Source: Carboxylicivirga sediminis | Lineage (GTDB): Bacteria > Bacteroidota > Bacteroidia > Bacteroidales > Marinilabiliaceae | DNA: 64,000 bases | Direction of reading: 5' to 3' | Assembly: GCF_018156225.1 (NCBI RefSeq) | Contig: NZ_JAGTAR010000009.1 | Coordinates: forward strand, 62,001 to 126,000 | Part shown: one piece after another, positions 7,143 to 15,170 of the stretch | How positions within the stretch are numbered: the first letter of the stretch is position 1 | Layout: every line of letters starts with the position of its first letter | Made by a program: the position numbers and the translations under genes | The notes under the pieces: generated by a model | The model's database searches: none | The model's input: the letters and a program-made list of their open reading frames with translations, nothing else | Told to the model about the DNA's origin: nothing

Positions 7143-8192
7143 ATGATTGACTTTACGCAAACAACCATTCAACACATTGTAGTGCATCATATTGGCTGCC
7201 GGGCCGAAGCTGAAGAGCTACGTTTTTCAAAGGGTGAGTTGCAGCTGCACGATGATGAGATGGTGATTGATGTACTAAAGCAATACTTCTTTAAACCTTT
7301 TAAGACAGAGGCTTATTTCAATTTTCATCACGATGATGGAGTAGAACAAAACCTGATGTTTGGCCTTGTGGATACCATTTTTAATAATCCGGCTTCGTTT
7401 TACGATAACTCAATTGCCATTGCCAATCATCTGTATGAGCAATCCAATCACCCAAAGATAAAGGGAGGCGAATTTTATATGGTATTGTTTAATAACTGTG
7501 TGGTAGATGGCGAGATAGTAGACGCACTCGGTATTTTTAAATCTGAGAATAAAGATACCTTCCTGAAAGTGATGCTACGCGATAATAACTTTGAATTGGG
7601 CGCGCAAGAGGGAATTAATATTAAAAGGCTGGATAAGGGCTGCCTGGTATTTAATACCGAAAAGAGTATGGGCTACAAAATATGTTCGGTGGACAATATC
7701 AATAAAGGCAACGAGGCGCATTTCTGGAAAGATGACTTCCTGGGTTTAAAGCCGCGTGAGGATAATTACTACTTCACCAATAATTATCTGCAAATGTGTA
7801 AAGGCTTTGTGGATGAGGTGTTTAATGATGAAAATGAAGTGGAGCGTCCTGACCAGGTGGATTTACTCAACCGTTCGATGGATTATTTTAGTAAACATGC
7901 TGCCTTTGATGAGAAAGAGTTTGAAAAGGAAGTGATTCGTCAGCCCGAAGTGGTAGATGCCTTTCAGGATTATAAAAGCTTTTTTGAATCGGAAAAGAGC
8001 ATGCCTCTGCAGGATAGTTTTGATATCTCCAAAGATGCCGTTAAGTCGGAGAAGAAACATTTTAAATCGGTATTGAAACTCGATAAGAACTTCCATGTGT
8101 ATGTGCACGGAAAGCGTCAATATATGGAAAAAGGATTTGACTCTCAACGTGGACTGAAGTTCTACAAGCTCTATTTTGAATACGAAGAATAA
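7143..8192 (+). CDS. NdpA/37-kDa nucleoid-associated family protein
   Basis: A 349-residue protein matching the NA37/NdpA nucleoid-associated family in length and layout. It begins IDFTQTTIQHIVVHHIGCRAE, continues with the middle IKGGEFYMVLFNN segment, and has a C-terminal region ending in a beta-rich FHVYVHGKRQYMEKGF. Family members bind DNA; their exact role is unclear. It is the first host gene right of the element, transcribed alone, and ends in a bidirectional hairpin. A TATTTTCG at 7098-7105, 38 bases before the ATG, may be its -7 box. Confidence 0.85.
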   Translation: MIDFTQTTIQHIVVHHIGCRAEAEELRFSKGELQLHDDEMVIDVLKQYFFKPFKTEAYFNFHHDDGVEQNLMFGLVDTIFNNPASFYDNSIAIANHLYEQSNHPKIKGGEFYMVLFNNCVVDGEIVDALGIFKSENKDTFLKVMLRDNNFELGAQEGINIKRLDKGCLVFNTEKSMGYKICSVDNINKGNEAHFWKDDFLGLKPREDNYYFTNNYLQMCKGFVDEVFNDENEVERPDQVDLLNRSMDYFSKHAAFDEKEFEKEVIRQPEVVDAFQDYKSFFESEKSMPLQDSFDISKDAVKSEKKHFKSVLKLDKNFHVYVHGKRQYMEKGFDSQRGLKFYKLYFEYEE

Positions 8193-8246
8193 CATCAAAA
8201 AGCTATTAGGTGTTATCCATCAGCTGATGTCTTTTTGATGTTATTC
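8187..8246. terminator. Bidirectional hairpin between convergent genes
   Basis: The arms GAATAACATCAAAAAG (8187-8202) and CTTTTTGATGTTATTC (8231-8246) are perfectly complementary over 16 bases. They lie between the end of the NdpA-like gene and the end of the convergent creatininase gene, so one structure probably serves both. Confidence 0.75.
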
Positions 8247-8274
8247 TTATTGTTATGTGTTAGTTTTTAGTTGT

Positions 8275-9027
8275 TTAATATCCATAGAAATCATCCACTG
8301 ACGTTTTGGACAGGTCTATCAGAAACTGGCTAATTACCTGGCATAGATCATTGAAGAAGCGCTCTCCTTTTTCAGCGGTTGACTTAGACGGGTTACCCAC
8401 ACCAGTATCGTTACTTACTTTGGTCCATTCGCGCTCGGCCCAGGCCCATTTTTGATTGAGTGCATTCACCTTAAACAGCTTGTTTTGGCCGTTGCCGGCT
8501 TCGCTTAATGGGCGAACTAACTCAGGGTAGAGGTATTGCATTAAGCTGGTCTCGGTTTCATCGGCATGGTCGCCGGCATGGGCAAAGTACTTGTCTGCCT
8601 CCAGGGCCTGAAACCAGTTGCAGGTCACCAGTTTCTTGCCGGGAAACCGCAGCCCCAGTTCGCGAATCATGGTCTTGAAATCATTACCTCCATGTCCGTT
8701 AAAAATCAGTAGCTTATCACATTGCTTAAACACCGATGTGGCCACGTCTTTCAGAATTGCTTGTTGTGTTGAGGGCAGCATGTTAATGACATAAGGAATA
8801 TCGGTTTGCCCCGTATTAACCCCAAACGGTATTTCGGGTAAGACGAGTACTTTAGCTCCCCGCTCGTTGGCCAGTTGTGCCGATTGGTTAATAATCACAC
8901 CATTCTGATAGTTGTCTGTTCCATAAGGCAAATGAAAGTTATGGGCTTCGGTGGCACCCCAGGGTAGAATTGCCAAATCAAAGCGGTGCTTTTTTATGTC
9001 CTGAAGATTAAGCTGTGCTAGTTGCAT
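8275..9027 (-). CDS. Creatininase (creatinine amidohydrolase) family protein
   Basis: A 250-residue metal-dependent amidohydrolase of the creatininase family. Conserved metal-site segments are visible: LPWGATEAHNFHLPYGTDN near residues 22-40, FNGHGGND near 110, and GDHADETETS near 152. The family includes creatininase, MftE and formamidopyrimidine-type amidohydrolases, and the natural substrate here cannot be inferred. It lies downstream of the S9 peptidase on the same strand but is separated from it by a strong hairpin, so the two are probably separate units. Confidence 0.88.
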   Translation of the reverse strand: MQLAQLNLQDIKKHRFDLAILPWGATEAHNFHLPYGTDNYQNGVIINQSAQLANERGAKVLVLPEIPFGVNTGQTDIPYVINMLPSTQQAILKDVATSVFKQCDKLLIFNGHGGNDFKTMIRELGLRFPGKKLVTCNWFQALEADKYFAHAGDHADETETSLMQYLYPELVRPLSEAGNGQNKLFKVNALNQKWAWAEREWTKVSNDTGVGNPSKSTAEKGERFFNDLCQVISQFLIDLSKTSVDDFYGY

Positions 9028-9044
9028 ATGTTTGGTATTAAAAA

Positions 9045-9076
9045 TTAAGAGCTGCTTTTGATAAAGCAGCTCTTAA
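9045..9076 (-). terminator. 14-bp-stem terminator after S9 peptidase-side gene boundary
   Basis: TTAAGAGCTGCTTT (9045-9058), loop TGAT, AAAGCAGCTCTTAA (9063-9076) is a perfect 14-bp hairpin. It sits between the creatininase start and the stop of the S9 peptidase, and on the minus strand follows the peptidase gene by 6 bases. Confidence 0.75.
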
Positions 9077-9082
9077 GATAGT

Positions 9083-11506
9083 CTATTGTTTGTTTTTTAC
9101 ATACTTTTCAAGCCATTGATCTTGCTCCCATAGCATGTGTAATACCGATTCGCGGGCACGATAGCCATGACTCTCGGATGGCAGCAGCACTAAACGAACG
9201 GTGGCTCCCAAACCTTTAAGTGCATTAAAATAACGTTCACTTTGCATGGTGTAGGTGCCAGAGTTATTGTCTTCCACACCATGAATCAATAGGAGTGGAT
9301 GCTTCATTTTGCTGGCATTCATAAATGGTGACATGGTGTTGTAAATGTCTGGTGCCTCCCAGTAGTTGCGTTCTTCACTCTGAAAACCGAAAGGCGTAAG
9401 CGTGCGGTTGTAGGCGCCGCTGCGTGCTATTCCAGCCGCAAACAGATCAGAATGAGTTAGCAGGTTGGCTGTCATAAAGGCGCCATACGAATGGCCACCT
9501 ACAGCTACTCGCTCACGGTCAATGTAGCCTTGCTCATCCAGGTAATCGATGGCGGCTTTGGCATTGGCTACCAATTGCGGTACGAAGGTGTCATTAGGCT
9601 CTTCATCACCTTCACCAACAATAGGGAAGGAGGCGTCATCCAGCACGGCATAGCCTTTCATTACCCAAAATACTGGTGAACCATACCAGGGATAGATAAA
9701 CTCGTTGGCGGAAGTTGTTACCTGTCCGGCGCTTTGTTTGTCTTTATATTCAGTTGGATAGGCCCACATGATGAGTGGCAGACGCTCTTTGTTGCTCATG
9801 TCGTAATCTGCAGGTAAGTATAAGGTTCCCGAAAGTGGTAAACCATCCTCACGTGTATATTTTACTAACTCCTTGTGTACGCCTTCCAGACTCTTAAACG
9901 GATTCTCGAATTGCGTTACCGGGCGTGGTGCCTTACGCGACTTAATATTGCGGGCATAATAATTTGGGTAGTCTGTAGGTGACTGAACGCGTGTTATGAT
10001 TTCGCCTTTTCGAATATTAATAATCTTCGAGATGGTTTCCAGCTTGTCCTTGTTTTCAGCCTGGTATAAACGGGTTGCTTTTTTGGTGCCCAGGTTCATC
10101 ATATCAATGAAAGGTTTTTGACCTTCTTTCGAATAGCCATCGCCTTCGAGGTAAACATTGCCCTTATCCATCACCAATATTTCGCGGTTGTATTCATTAC
10201 GCTCGGTAATAAAACTACCTGGATCATTATAACGGTCCTGATAGTTGCGATCGTAAAGTACTTCTGGCTGCTGGCTGGCATCTGAAGGATTAAACAGATA
10301 GGTTTTTGTATTGCGTGTATTCCACCAGTAGTCGTAAGCCATGGCTACATTATCGCTTCCCCACGTGATACCGGCAAATCGGTTAATGGTTTTTAATAAA
10401 GAACTTGGTTCTTCGGTAAAAGGAGCTGCCCATTCAAATACCTCGTCGCGGTGTTCAGCCTCTACTTCCGGATCTCCTTTATCCAATACTTCCGCCCAAA
10501 CCAAGGTGGCAGGCTTGTCATCGCGCCAGGTGATGCTACGTTTACCAGTCCGTTCGGCCATAAAACCTTTTGGTAGTTCTTCAATTAGTGGTACCTCTTC
10601 AATGGTTTGGAATTTTTTGCCATCCTTGTCGGTTAAAATATAGTCCGTTGGAAACCGGCGGTAAGGTACTATGTATGAAAAAGGTTGCTTAATGATAGAT
10701 ACAATGGCATAGTTGCCGTCCGGTGAGAAATTGATGCTGCGATAAATGGCCTTTGGTGCCCAGTCAGCCTGTTGGCCATCCAGGGTCACTTTTTTAAGCT
10801 CCGATTCTGCCAGTTTAATGAAGTTCTCTTCATCCAGCTTATCTTTCAGTAAGTCCTGGTAGGTGCGGTTCTGGGCTTTTTGGCCTTCGTTAACTGAAAC
10901 AACAGGACCTTGCGGAATGGCAGTCCCTTTATCAACCAGCTGACCTCTGTTGGCAGGCATTGTTTTTACAATCAGAGTACTGTTATCTTTCATCCAGCTG
11001 AAAGGCGCACCCAGGTTGCCGTTCAGATTAGCTTCGGTGAGTTTATGTGCTGTGCTGGTGGCAATATCAATGTACCATAGTTCGGTACCATTGCTTACGG
11101 TGTTCGTGAATGCCATTTTGCTTTGATCAGGTGACCAGGAGAAGTTGGCCAATCGCGCATTTTGAGGCATGCCTTTTACTTCCACAATGCCTTCTTTCTT
11201 TTTCTGCAGCTTAACAGTGTTTGAAAACCTGGTGCGCGATGAAATGTTGGTCACAGGATTGGTGCGGATGCCTGCCAGTTTTATTTCCTGCTCCGATAGT
11301 TCACCAATGCTTTTGTATTGGTTGCGGTAGAAAAGAACAATGACTGAGCCATCGTCGTTTATGGAAGTGCCGGGAGGCAGAGGTACATCCGCCAGTTGGA
11401 GAATCTCTTCAGAAGGTTCCTGATATGTCAGGTCGATTTGTGCGCTTACTGTCAGGCCACACAGCAGTATGCCGGTTAAAAGTAACAATAGGTGTTTCAT
11501 TTGCAT
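9083..11506 (-). CDS. Secreted S9 family (glutamyl endopeptidase-like) serine peptidase
   Basis: An 807-residue exported peptidase with an N-terminal signal peptide (LLLLLTGILLCGLTVSAQ). Residues about 100-520 form a WD/propeller-like region (NFSWSPDQSKMAFTN). The C-terminal alpha/beta hydrolase domain has the nucleophile in GGHSYGAFM (Ser near 672), the Asp in GVEDNNSGT and the His in PSESHGYRARES. The length and propeller motif resemble the S9D group that includes chloroplast glutamyl endopeptidase. It probably trims peptides in the periplasm. The gene is monocistronic between a promoter gap (11507-11684, no gene seen) and the hairpin downstream. Confidence 0.9.
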   Translation of the reverse strand: MQMKHLLLLLTGILLCGLTVSAQIDLTYQEPSEEILQLADVPLPPGTSINDDGSVIVLFYRNQYKSIGELSEQEIKLAGIRTNPVTNISSRTRFSNTVKLQKKKEGIVEVKGMPQNARLANFSWSPDQSKMAFTNTVSNGTELWYIDIATSTAHKLTEANLNGNLGAPFSWMKDNSTLIVKTMPANRGQLVDKGTAIPQGPVVSVNEGQKAQNRTYQDLLKDKLDEENFIKLAESELKKVTLDGQQADWAPKAIYRSINFSPDGNYAIVSIIKQPFSYIVPYRRFPTDYILTDKDGKKFQTIEEVPLIEELPKGFMAERTGKRSITWRDDKPATLVWAEVLDKGDPEVEAEHRDEVFEWAAPFTEEPSSLLKTINRFAGITWGSDNVAMAYDYWWNTRNTKTYLFNPSDASQQPEVLYDRNYQDRYNDPGSFITERNEYNREILVMDKGNVYLEGDGYSKEGQKPFIDMMNLGTKKATRLYQAENKDKLETISKIINIRKGEIITRVQSPTDYPNYYARNIKSRKAPRPVTQFENPFKSLEGVHKELVKYTREDGLPLSGTLYLPADYDMSNKERLPLIMWAYPTEYKDKQSAGQVTTSANEFIYPWYGSPVFWVMKGYAVLDDASFPIVGEGDEEPNDTFVPQLVANAKAAIDYLDEQGYIDRERVAVGGHSYGAFMTANLLTHSDLFAAGIARSGAYNRTLTPFGFQSEERNYWEAPDIYNTMSPFMNASKMKHPLLLIHGVEDNNSGTYTMQSERYFNALKGLGATVRLVLLPSESHGYRARESVLHMLWEQDQWLEKYVKNKQ

Positions 11507-11684
11507 TTAGTTTTTGTTTAGACCCCATTAGTGGGTGTAGATTTAATTTAGTTGTTTTAAAAAGTAGAAAAGTTAATGTTTAATATTTTACTGTACAACT
11601 CAAGGAATTGAAAAGCGCTTAAATGGCCACTTGAAGGAATAGAATCATTTGAAAAATGTATTTTCGCAGGCATAAACCTCGAAG

Positions 11685-11894
11685 ATGGATTCAAAATTAC
11701 TACTGCTGTTAACTACCATGCGCATGCCATATGGCAAATATAAAGGTTGGATATTGTGCGATTTACCCGAACCTTATCTGGTTTGGTATCATAGCAAGGG
11801 CTTTCCGGAGGGAAAGCTGGGCATGCTGTTGCACACGCTCTACGAGATTAAACTTAACGGACTGGAGTATTTATTAAAGCCCCTAAGGAAATAA
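11685..11894 (+). CDS. DUF3820 family small protein
   Basis: A 69-residue protein with the family core MPYGKYKGWILCDLPEPYLVWY followed by LGMLLHTLYEIKLNGL. DUF3820 members are short, widespread in Bacteroidota and of uncertain function; some carry a name linking them to virulence regulation, which has no support here. It is a single gene with TATTTTCG 19 bases upstream (11659-11666) and a hairpin terminator downstream. Confidence 0.85.
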   Translation: MDSKLLLLLTTMRMPYGKYKGWILCDLPEPYLVWYHSKGFPEGKLGMLLHTLYEIKLNGLEYLLKPLRK

Positions 11895-11896
11895 AA

Positions 11897-11935
11897 AAGC
11901 CTTGATTAATAATCTAACCAAGGCTTCTCTCCGAT
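11897..11935. terminator. Hairpin between convergent genes
   Basis: AAGCCTTG (11897-11904) pairs with CAAGGCTT (11919-11926) across a 14-base loop, with an A-run before and T/C-rich sequence after. It lies between the 3' ends of the DUF3820 and DUF3078 genes and could act in both directions. Confidence 0.65.
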
Positions 11936-11944
11936 TAGTCCGAC

Positions 11945-12832
11945 TTATTGTCCGAACTTATAACTTATGCCAAAGCCAAAGAGCTGTTTGAATTGCACGC
12001 GTGGTCCTTCCACTTCTTTTGCAGCATTTACATACTTAATATCATCATCGTAGATGAGGTTAAATGTAGCTACAGCACTTAAAAATGAATTAACCTTCAT
12101 GTTAAAGGCCAGTTCCCAGTCCACATCTATATTTTGTGGCTTTTTCATATTGGAGAATAAATCCAAACGGGTGCTCACATCCACGTTTTTCACGATGTTG
12201 GCTTTTTTGGCCAGCAATTTGGCAGATGCACCAAATTCACTGCGCAAATTTTCACCTTCCTTCACACCAAAAGCACCGGCGTTGGATAACGAGTCGTCCA
12301 GTACAACCGTCATCTTGCTGGTTAGTGGCGATAGGTACACTGAGAAATTATCATTGGGCTTGTAATCCATACCCAGCGATAAGTTGAGATATGCCGGAGC
12401 CATAAATTCCGATAGCTTGGTGGTGTTTTCCGGCGGATCACTGTAACCCACATCAAATTGCGTTTTAAAATCCATTAAAGCAGTGTAGTACCATTTACTA
12501 CCATCGGCCTGGTAGCCCAGTTTAGATGTCAGGTAGAGTTTGTCTTCGGTTTTAACCATGTTATCGCTGCCCTGCTTGGTTAAACCATAGCCCATGTCAA
12601 TGGTATTATCCCACTTGATTTTGTTTTTGCTGTAGTTAAAATACGAGTTGAGCAAAAAAGTACCGGCAACCGAGTTTTTACCACCTGCCGCCCAGTTGGT
12701 TAGTGAAACCTGGTTGAAGGTAAATGAGGGTGTGCCACCTATTTTCCAGTGTTTGATGGTATCGTTTTCAGCGGTTTGACCAACGGCCGTTAGCGCCATA
12801 AATAATAGGCCAATGCCTAATGCTTTCTTCAT
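11945..12832 (-). CDS. DUF3078 family outer-membrane/periplasmic protein
   Basis: A 295-residue protein with a signal peptide (ALGIGLLFMALTAVGQ), then alternating amphipathic beta strands ending in an aromatic (FGFGISYKFGQ), typical of an outer-membrane barrel. The segment WKIGGTPSFTFNQVSLTNWA followed by GGKNS is the hallmark of DUF3078. The function is unknown in the family. It shares the minus strand with the MscS gene upstream, but a hairpin lies between them. Confidence 0.88.
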   Translation of the reverse strand: MKKALGIGLLFMALTAVGQTAENDTIKHWKIGGTPSFTFNQVSLTNWAAGGKNSVAGTFLLNSYFNYSKNKIKWDNTIDMGYGLTKQGSDNMVKTEDKLYLTSKLGYQADGSKWYYTALMDFKTQFDVGYSDPPENTTKLSEFMAPAYLNLSLGMDYKPNDNFSVYLSPLTSKMTVVLDDSLSNAGAFGVKEGENLRSEFGASAKLLAKKANIVKNVDVSTRLDLFSNMKKPQNIDVDWELAFNMKVNSFLSAVATFNLIYDDDIKYVNAAKEVEGPRVQFKQLFGFGISYKFGQ

Positions 12833-12850
12833 AAATTGATTAATAAGTAG

Positions 12851-12876
12851 AAAGCTCTGCCGGTTAACAGAGCTTT
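12851..12876 (-). terminator. Terminator after the small MscS gene
   Basis: AAAGCTCTG (12851-12859) and CAGAGCTTT (12868-12876) form a 9-bp stem with an 8-base loop, 13 bases beyond the MscS stop on the minus strand. Confidence 0.65.
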
Positions 12877-12888
12877 ATGGGTTAATAA

Positions 12889-13716
12889 TTATTTTTCATT
12901 GAACAAGTGCACATCTCTTTGCGGGAATGGGATGCTGATGCCTTGTTTGTCAAATTCTTTCTTCACAAATTCCATCATGTAGAAATAAACGGTCCAGTAG
13001 TCGCTGGTTTTGGCCCATACACGTGTGACCAGATTAATAGAGCTATCACCATGTTCCAGCACGCCAACAAAAATGGCAGGATCTTTCAATATCAACTCCT
13101 GCTTGCCGGCTACCTCAATAATAATATTGCGAGCTTTATCGATGTCATCATCATAGCCAATGCCAAATACAAAGTCTACACGGCGGGTTTCTTCTTTAGA
13201 GTAATTAGTCATGGCCCCAGTCGATAAGCCTCCGTTTGGTATAATAACCACTTTATTGTCGGGTGTTGTAAGGATAGTGTTGAATATCTGAATTTCCTTG
13301 ACAAGTCCAGTGTGGCCTTGTGCCTCAATAAAGTCTCCCACCTTAAATGGCTTAAGAATAAGCAGGATCACGCCTCCGGCAAAATTTTGTAAGGTGCCTG
13401 ATAGTGCCATACCTACTGCCAAACCGGCTGCACCTAATATGGCTATAAATGAGGTCATTTGAACACCCAGATAGCTAATAACGCTGATGAACAGCAGTAC
13501 CTTTAAAGTTACCGATGTAAGGCTAATGATAAATGGAACAAGTGTTTCATCTACACCTCTGGTTGCCAGTAGTTTCTTGAATCCTTTGACAATTTTATTG
13601 ATTATCCAAAGTCCAATAACGGCAATCAGAATAGCTGCCAGGAGTCTGATACCATTGGCTATTACCCAATCATAAATGGGTTTCCAGTCAAATCCATTAA
13701 TCCCTAATTCTTCCAT
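12889..13716 (-). CDS. Small-conductance mechanosensitive channel (MscS family)
   Basis: A 275-residue channel from ATG at 13716 (MEELGINGFDW). The open frame extends to 13881, but that stretch is unlike the family. Three membrane helices precede the pore-lining helix (LGAAGLAVGMALSGTLQNFAGGVILLI), followed by the MscS beta domain (LKPFKVGDFIEAQGHTGLV) and a C-terminal alpha/beta domain ending in IPFPQRDVHLF. This is the size of E. coli MscS. It releases solutes under osmotic downshock. It diverges from the HAD phosphatase gene; a second, larger paralogue lies at the right end of the window. Confidence 0.93.
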   Translation of the reverse strand: MEELGINGFDWKPIYDWVIANGIRLLAAILIAVIGLWIINKIVKGFKKLLATRGVDETLVPFIISLTSVTLKVLLFISVISYLGVQMTSFIAILGAAGLAVGMALSGTLQNFAGGVILLILKPFKVGDFIEAQGHTGLVKEIQIFNTILTTPDNKVVIIPNGGLSTGAMTNYSKEETRRVDFVFGIGYDDDIDKARNIIIEVAGKQELILKDPAIFVGVLEHGDSSINLVTRVWAKTSDYWTVYFYMMEFVKKEFDKQGISIPFPQRDVHLFNEK

Positions 13717-13862
13717 AATTTTTAAGTTAAGTTTACTATCAAAGTTGGTGGTTAAACATTTTAGCTCTGCTAATGTTCTGCCAAAGTTAGAAAATGTTAG
13801 CGTTTCGAAATGTATTTTTACATTCATAATGTTTATTTTCGCGCCACTAAGCAAAATAAGCC

Positions 13863-14468
13863 ATGATTGATAATAAAGCACTAAATCAGATAGTTATTCC
13901 GCAGCACATTAAAGGATTAATTTTTGATATGGACGGTACTCTTTTAAATAGCACACCTATTCATTATAAGGCGTGGCTGGGGGCCTGTCAGCCGTTTGGC
14001 GTTGATTTTGAATATGAGTACTTTATCCGCCTGACAGGGCGACCTGTTTTAGAATTGAGTAAGGATTTGATTGCTACTTTTAACATGGCCATAGCTCCTG
14101 AGGAGTTAGTGCAGCAGAAAGAGCGTCTGGTTGAGCAGAATTTACACAATGTGGAAATTGTAGAGGCGGTATATGATGTGGTCAAACGATATGAAGGCCA
14201 GTTACCCATGGCCGTTGGTACGGGTGCCAGCCGCGAACGAGCCATGCGTTTGCTGAGTGATAGTGGAATTATTAATCACTTTGAAGTTGTAATAACATCA
14301 GATGATGTGGATAATTACAAGCCACATCCTGATACCTTTTTAAAAGCTGCTGAAGCCATTAAAGTTAATCCTGCTGAGTGCATGGTGTTTGAAGATGGTC
14401 ATCTGGGTATGGATGCAGCGGTAGTAGCCGGTATGCATGTAATCGATGTTAAACCTTATTACCGCTAG
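13863..14468 (+). CDS. HAD-superfamily beta-phosphoglucomutase-like phosphatase
   Basis: A 201-residue HAD hydrolase. Motif I is DMDGTLLNS near residue 24; a four-helix cap follows; motif II is GTGAS near 121; the Lys motif is KPHPDTFLKAAE near 150; motif IV is FEDGHLGMDAA near 175. It resembles the beta-phosphoglucomutase/YqaB group acting on sugar or nucleotide phosphates, and the exact substrate is unknown. Its TAG touches a GTG that could start the next gene, suggesting a two-gene operon. TATTTTCG at 13834-13841, 22 bases upstream, may be the -7 element. Confidence 0.88.
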   Translation: MIDNKALNQIVIPQHIKGLIFDMDGTLLNSTPIHYKAWLGACQPFGVDFEYEYFIRLTGRPVLELSKDLIATFNMAIAPEELVQQKERLVEQNLHNVEIVEAVYDVVKRYEGQLPMAVGTGASRERAMRLLSDSGIINHFEVVITSDDVDNYKPHPDTFLKAAEAIKVNPAECMVFEDGHLGMDAAVVAGMHVIDVKPYYR

Positions 14469-14473
14469 TGGCC

Positions 14474-15103
14474 ATGGTGCAGTCATTCGATTTATTGCTT
14501 TTGTTCGACTACATTGGTACCATGGTATTTGCCATTAGTGGAACGCTCACAGCGGCTCAAAAACGGCTTGATATTTTTGGTGCCATATTTATTGGTTTTG
14601 TAACCGCCATCGGTGGAGGTACTGTCAGAGATATTATGCTAGGGAATCTGCCTGTTTCGTGGATTCAATCCAATAATTATTTCTTCGTCATACTGGCCGG
14701 CATTTTAATCACCATCCTGTTTAAAAAACACGTCATCAGGCTACGCAATACCTTGTTTCTGTTCGATACCATTGGTATTGGTGTATTCACGGTATTAGGC
14801 CTCGAGAAAGCCATGGCATTTGGTATTTCGGCGCCTATTGCTGTTATAATGGGGCTTTCATCTGCTGTGGTGGGAGGTATTATCCGCGATACCTTAACCA
14901 ATGAGGTACCCCTCATCTTTCACAAGGAAATATATGCCACAGCCTGTATTACAGGCGCAATCATTTTCCTGATACTGCACTATTTGCATGTGCCTGAAGT
15001 GATTTGCGAGAGTGTAACTGTATTAAGTATTATTGGTATTCGTTTGTGGGCGGTGAAATACAACATTACCATGCCGCATATCTCGTTAAGCGAAAAGGAG
15101 TAA
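14474..15103 (+). CDS. Trimeric intracellular cation (TRIC)-like channel family protein
   Basis: A seven-helix membrane protein of about 209 residues with the internal duplication of the bacterial TRIC (UPF0126/YadS) family: AIGGGTVRDIMLGNLP in the first half and VVGGIIRDTLTNEVP in the second. I chose ATG at 14474; GTG at 14468, overlapping the previous stop, is an alternative. Family members conduct K+ or other cations, and the role here is undetermined. It is probably cotranscribed with the HAD gene; 15104-15170 holds nothing obvious. Confidence 0.88.
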   Translation: MVQSFDLLLLFDYIGTMVFAISGTLTAAQKRLDIFGAIFIGFVTAIGGGTVRDIMLGNLPVSWIQSNNYFFVILAGILITILFKKHVIRLRNTLFLFDTIGIGVFTVLGLEKAMAFGISAPIAVIMGLSSAVVGGIIRDTLTNEVPLIFHKEIYATACITGAIIFLILHYLHVPEVICESVTVLSIIGIRLWAVKYNITMPHISLSEKE

Positions 15104-15170
15104 CATTCGCTATTTATTAAGCTGTTGATGTGTTTTTGTCAGTGTTGAGTATCTAGTATGGATAAACTAG

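Noticed and set aside
13717-13881. N-terminal 55-residue extension of the small MscS channel
   Set aside because: It is unlike the family, overlaps the divergent promoter and the start of the HAD gene, and an ATG at 13716 gives a normal MscS length.
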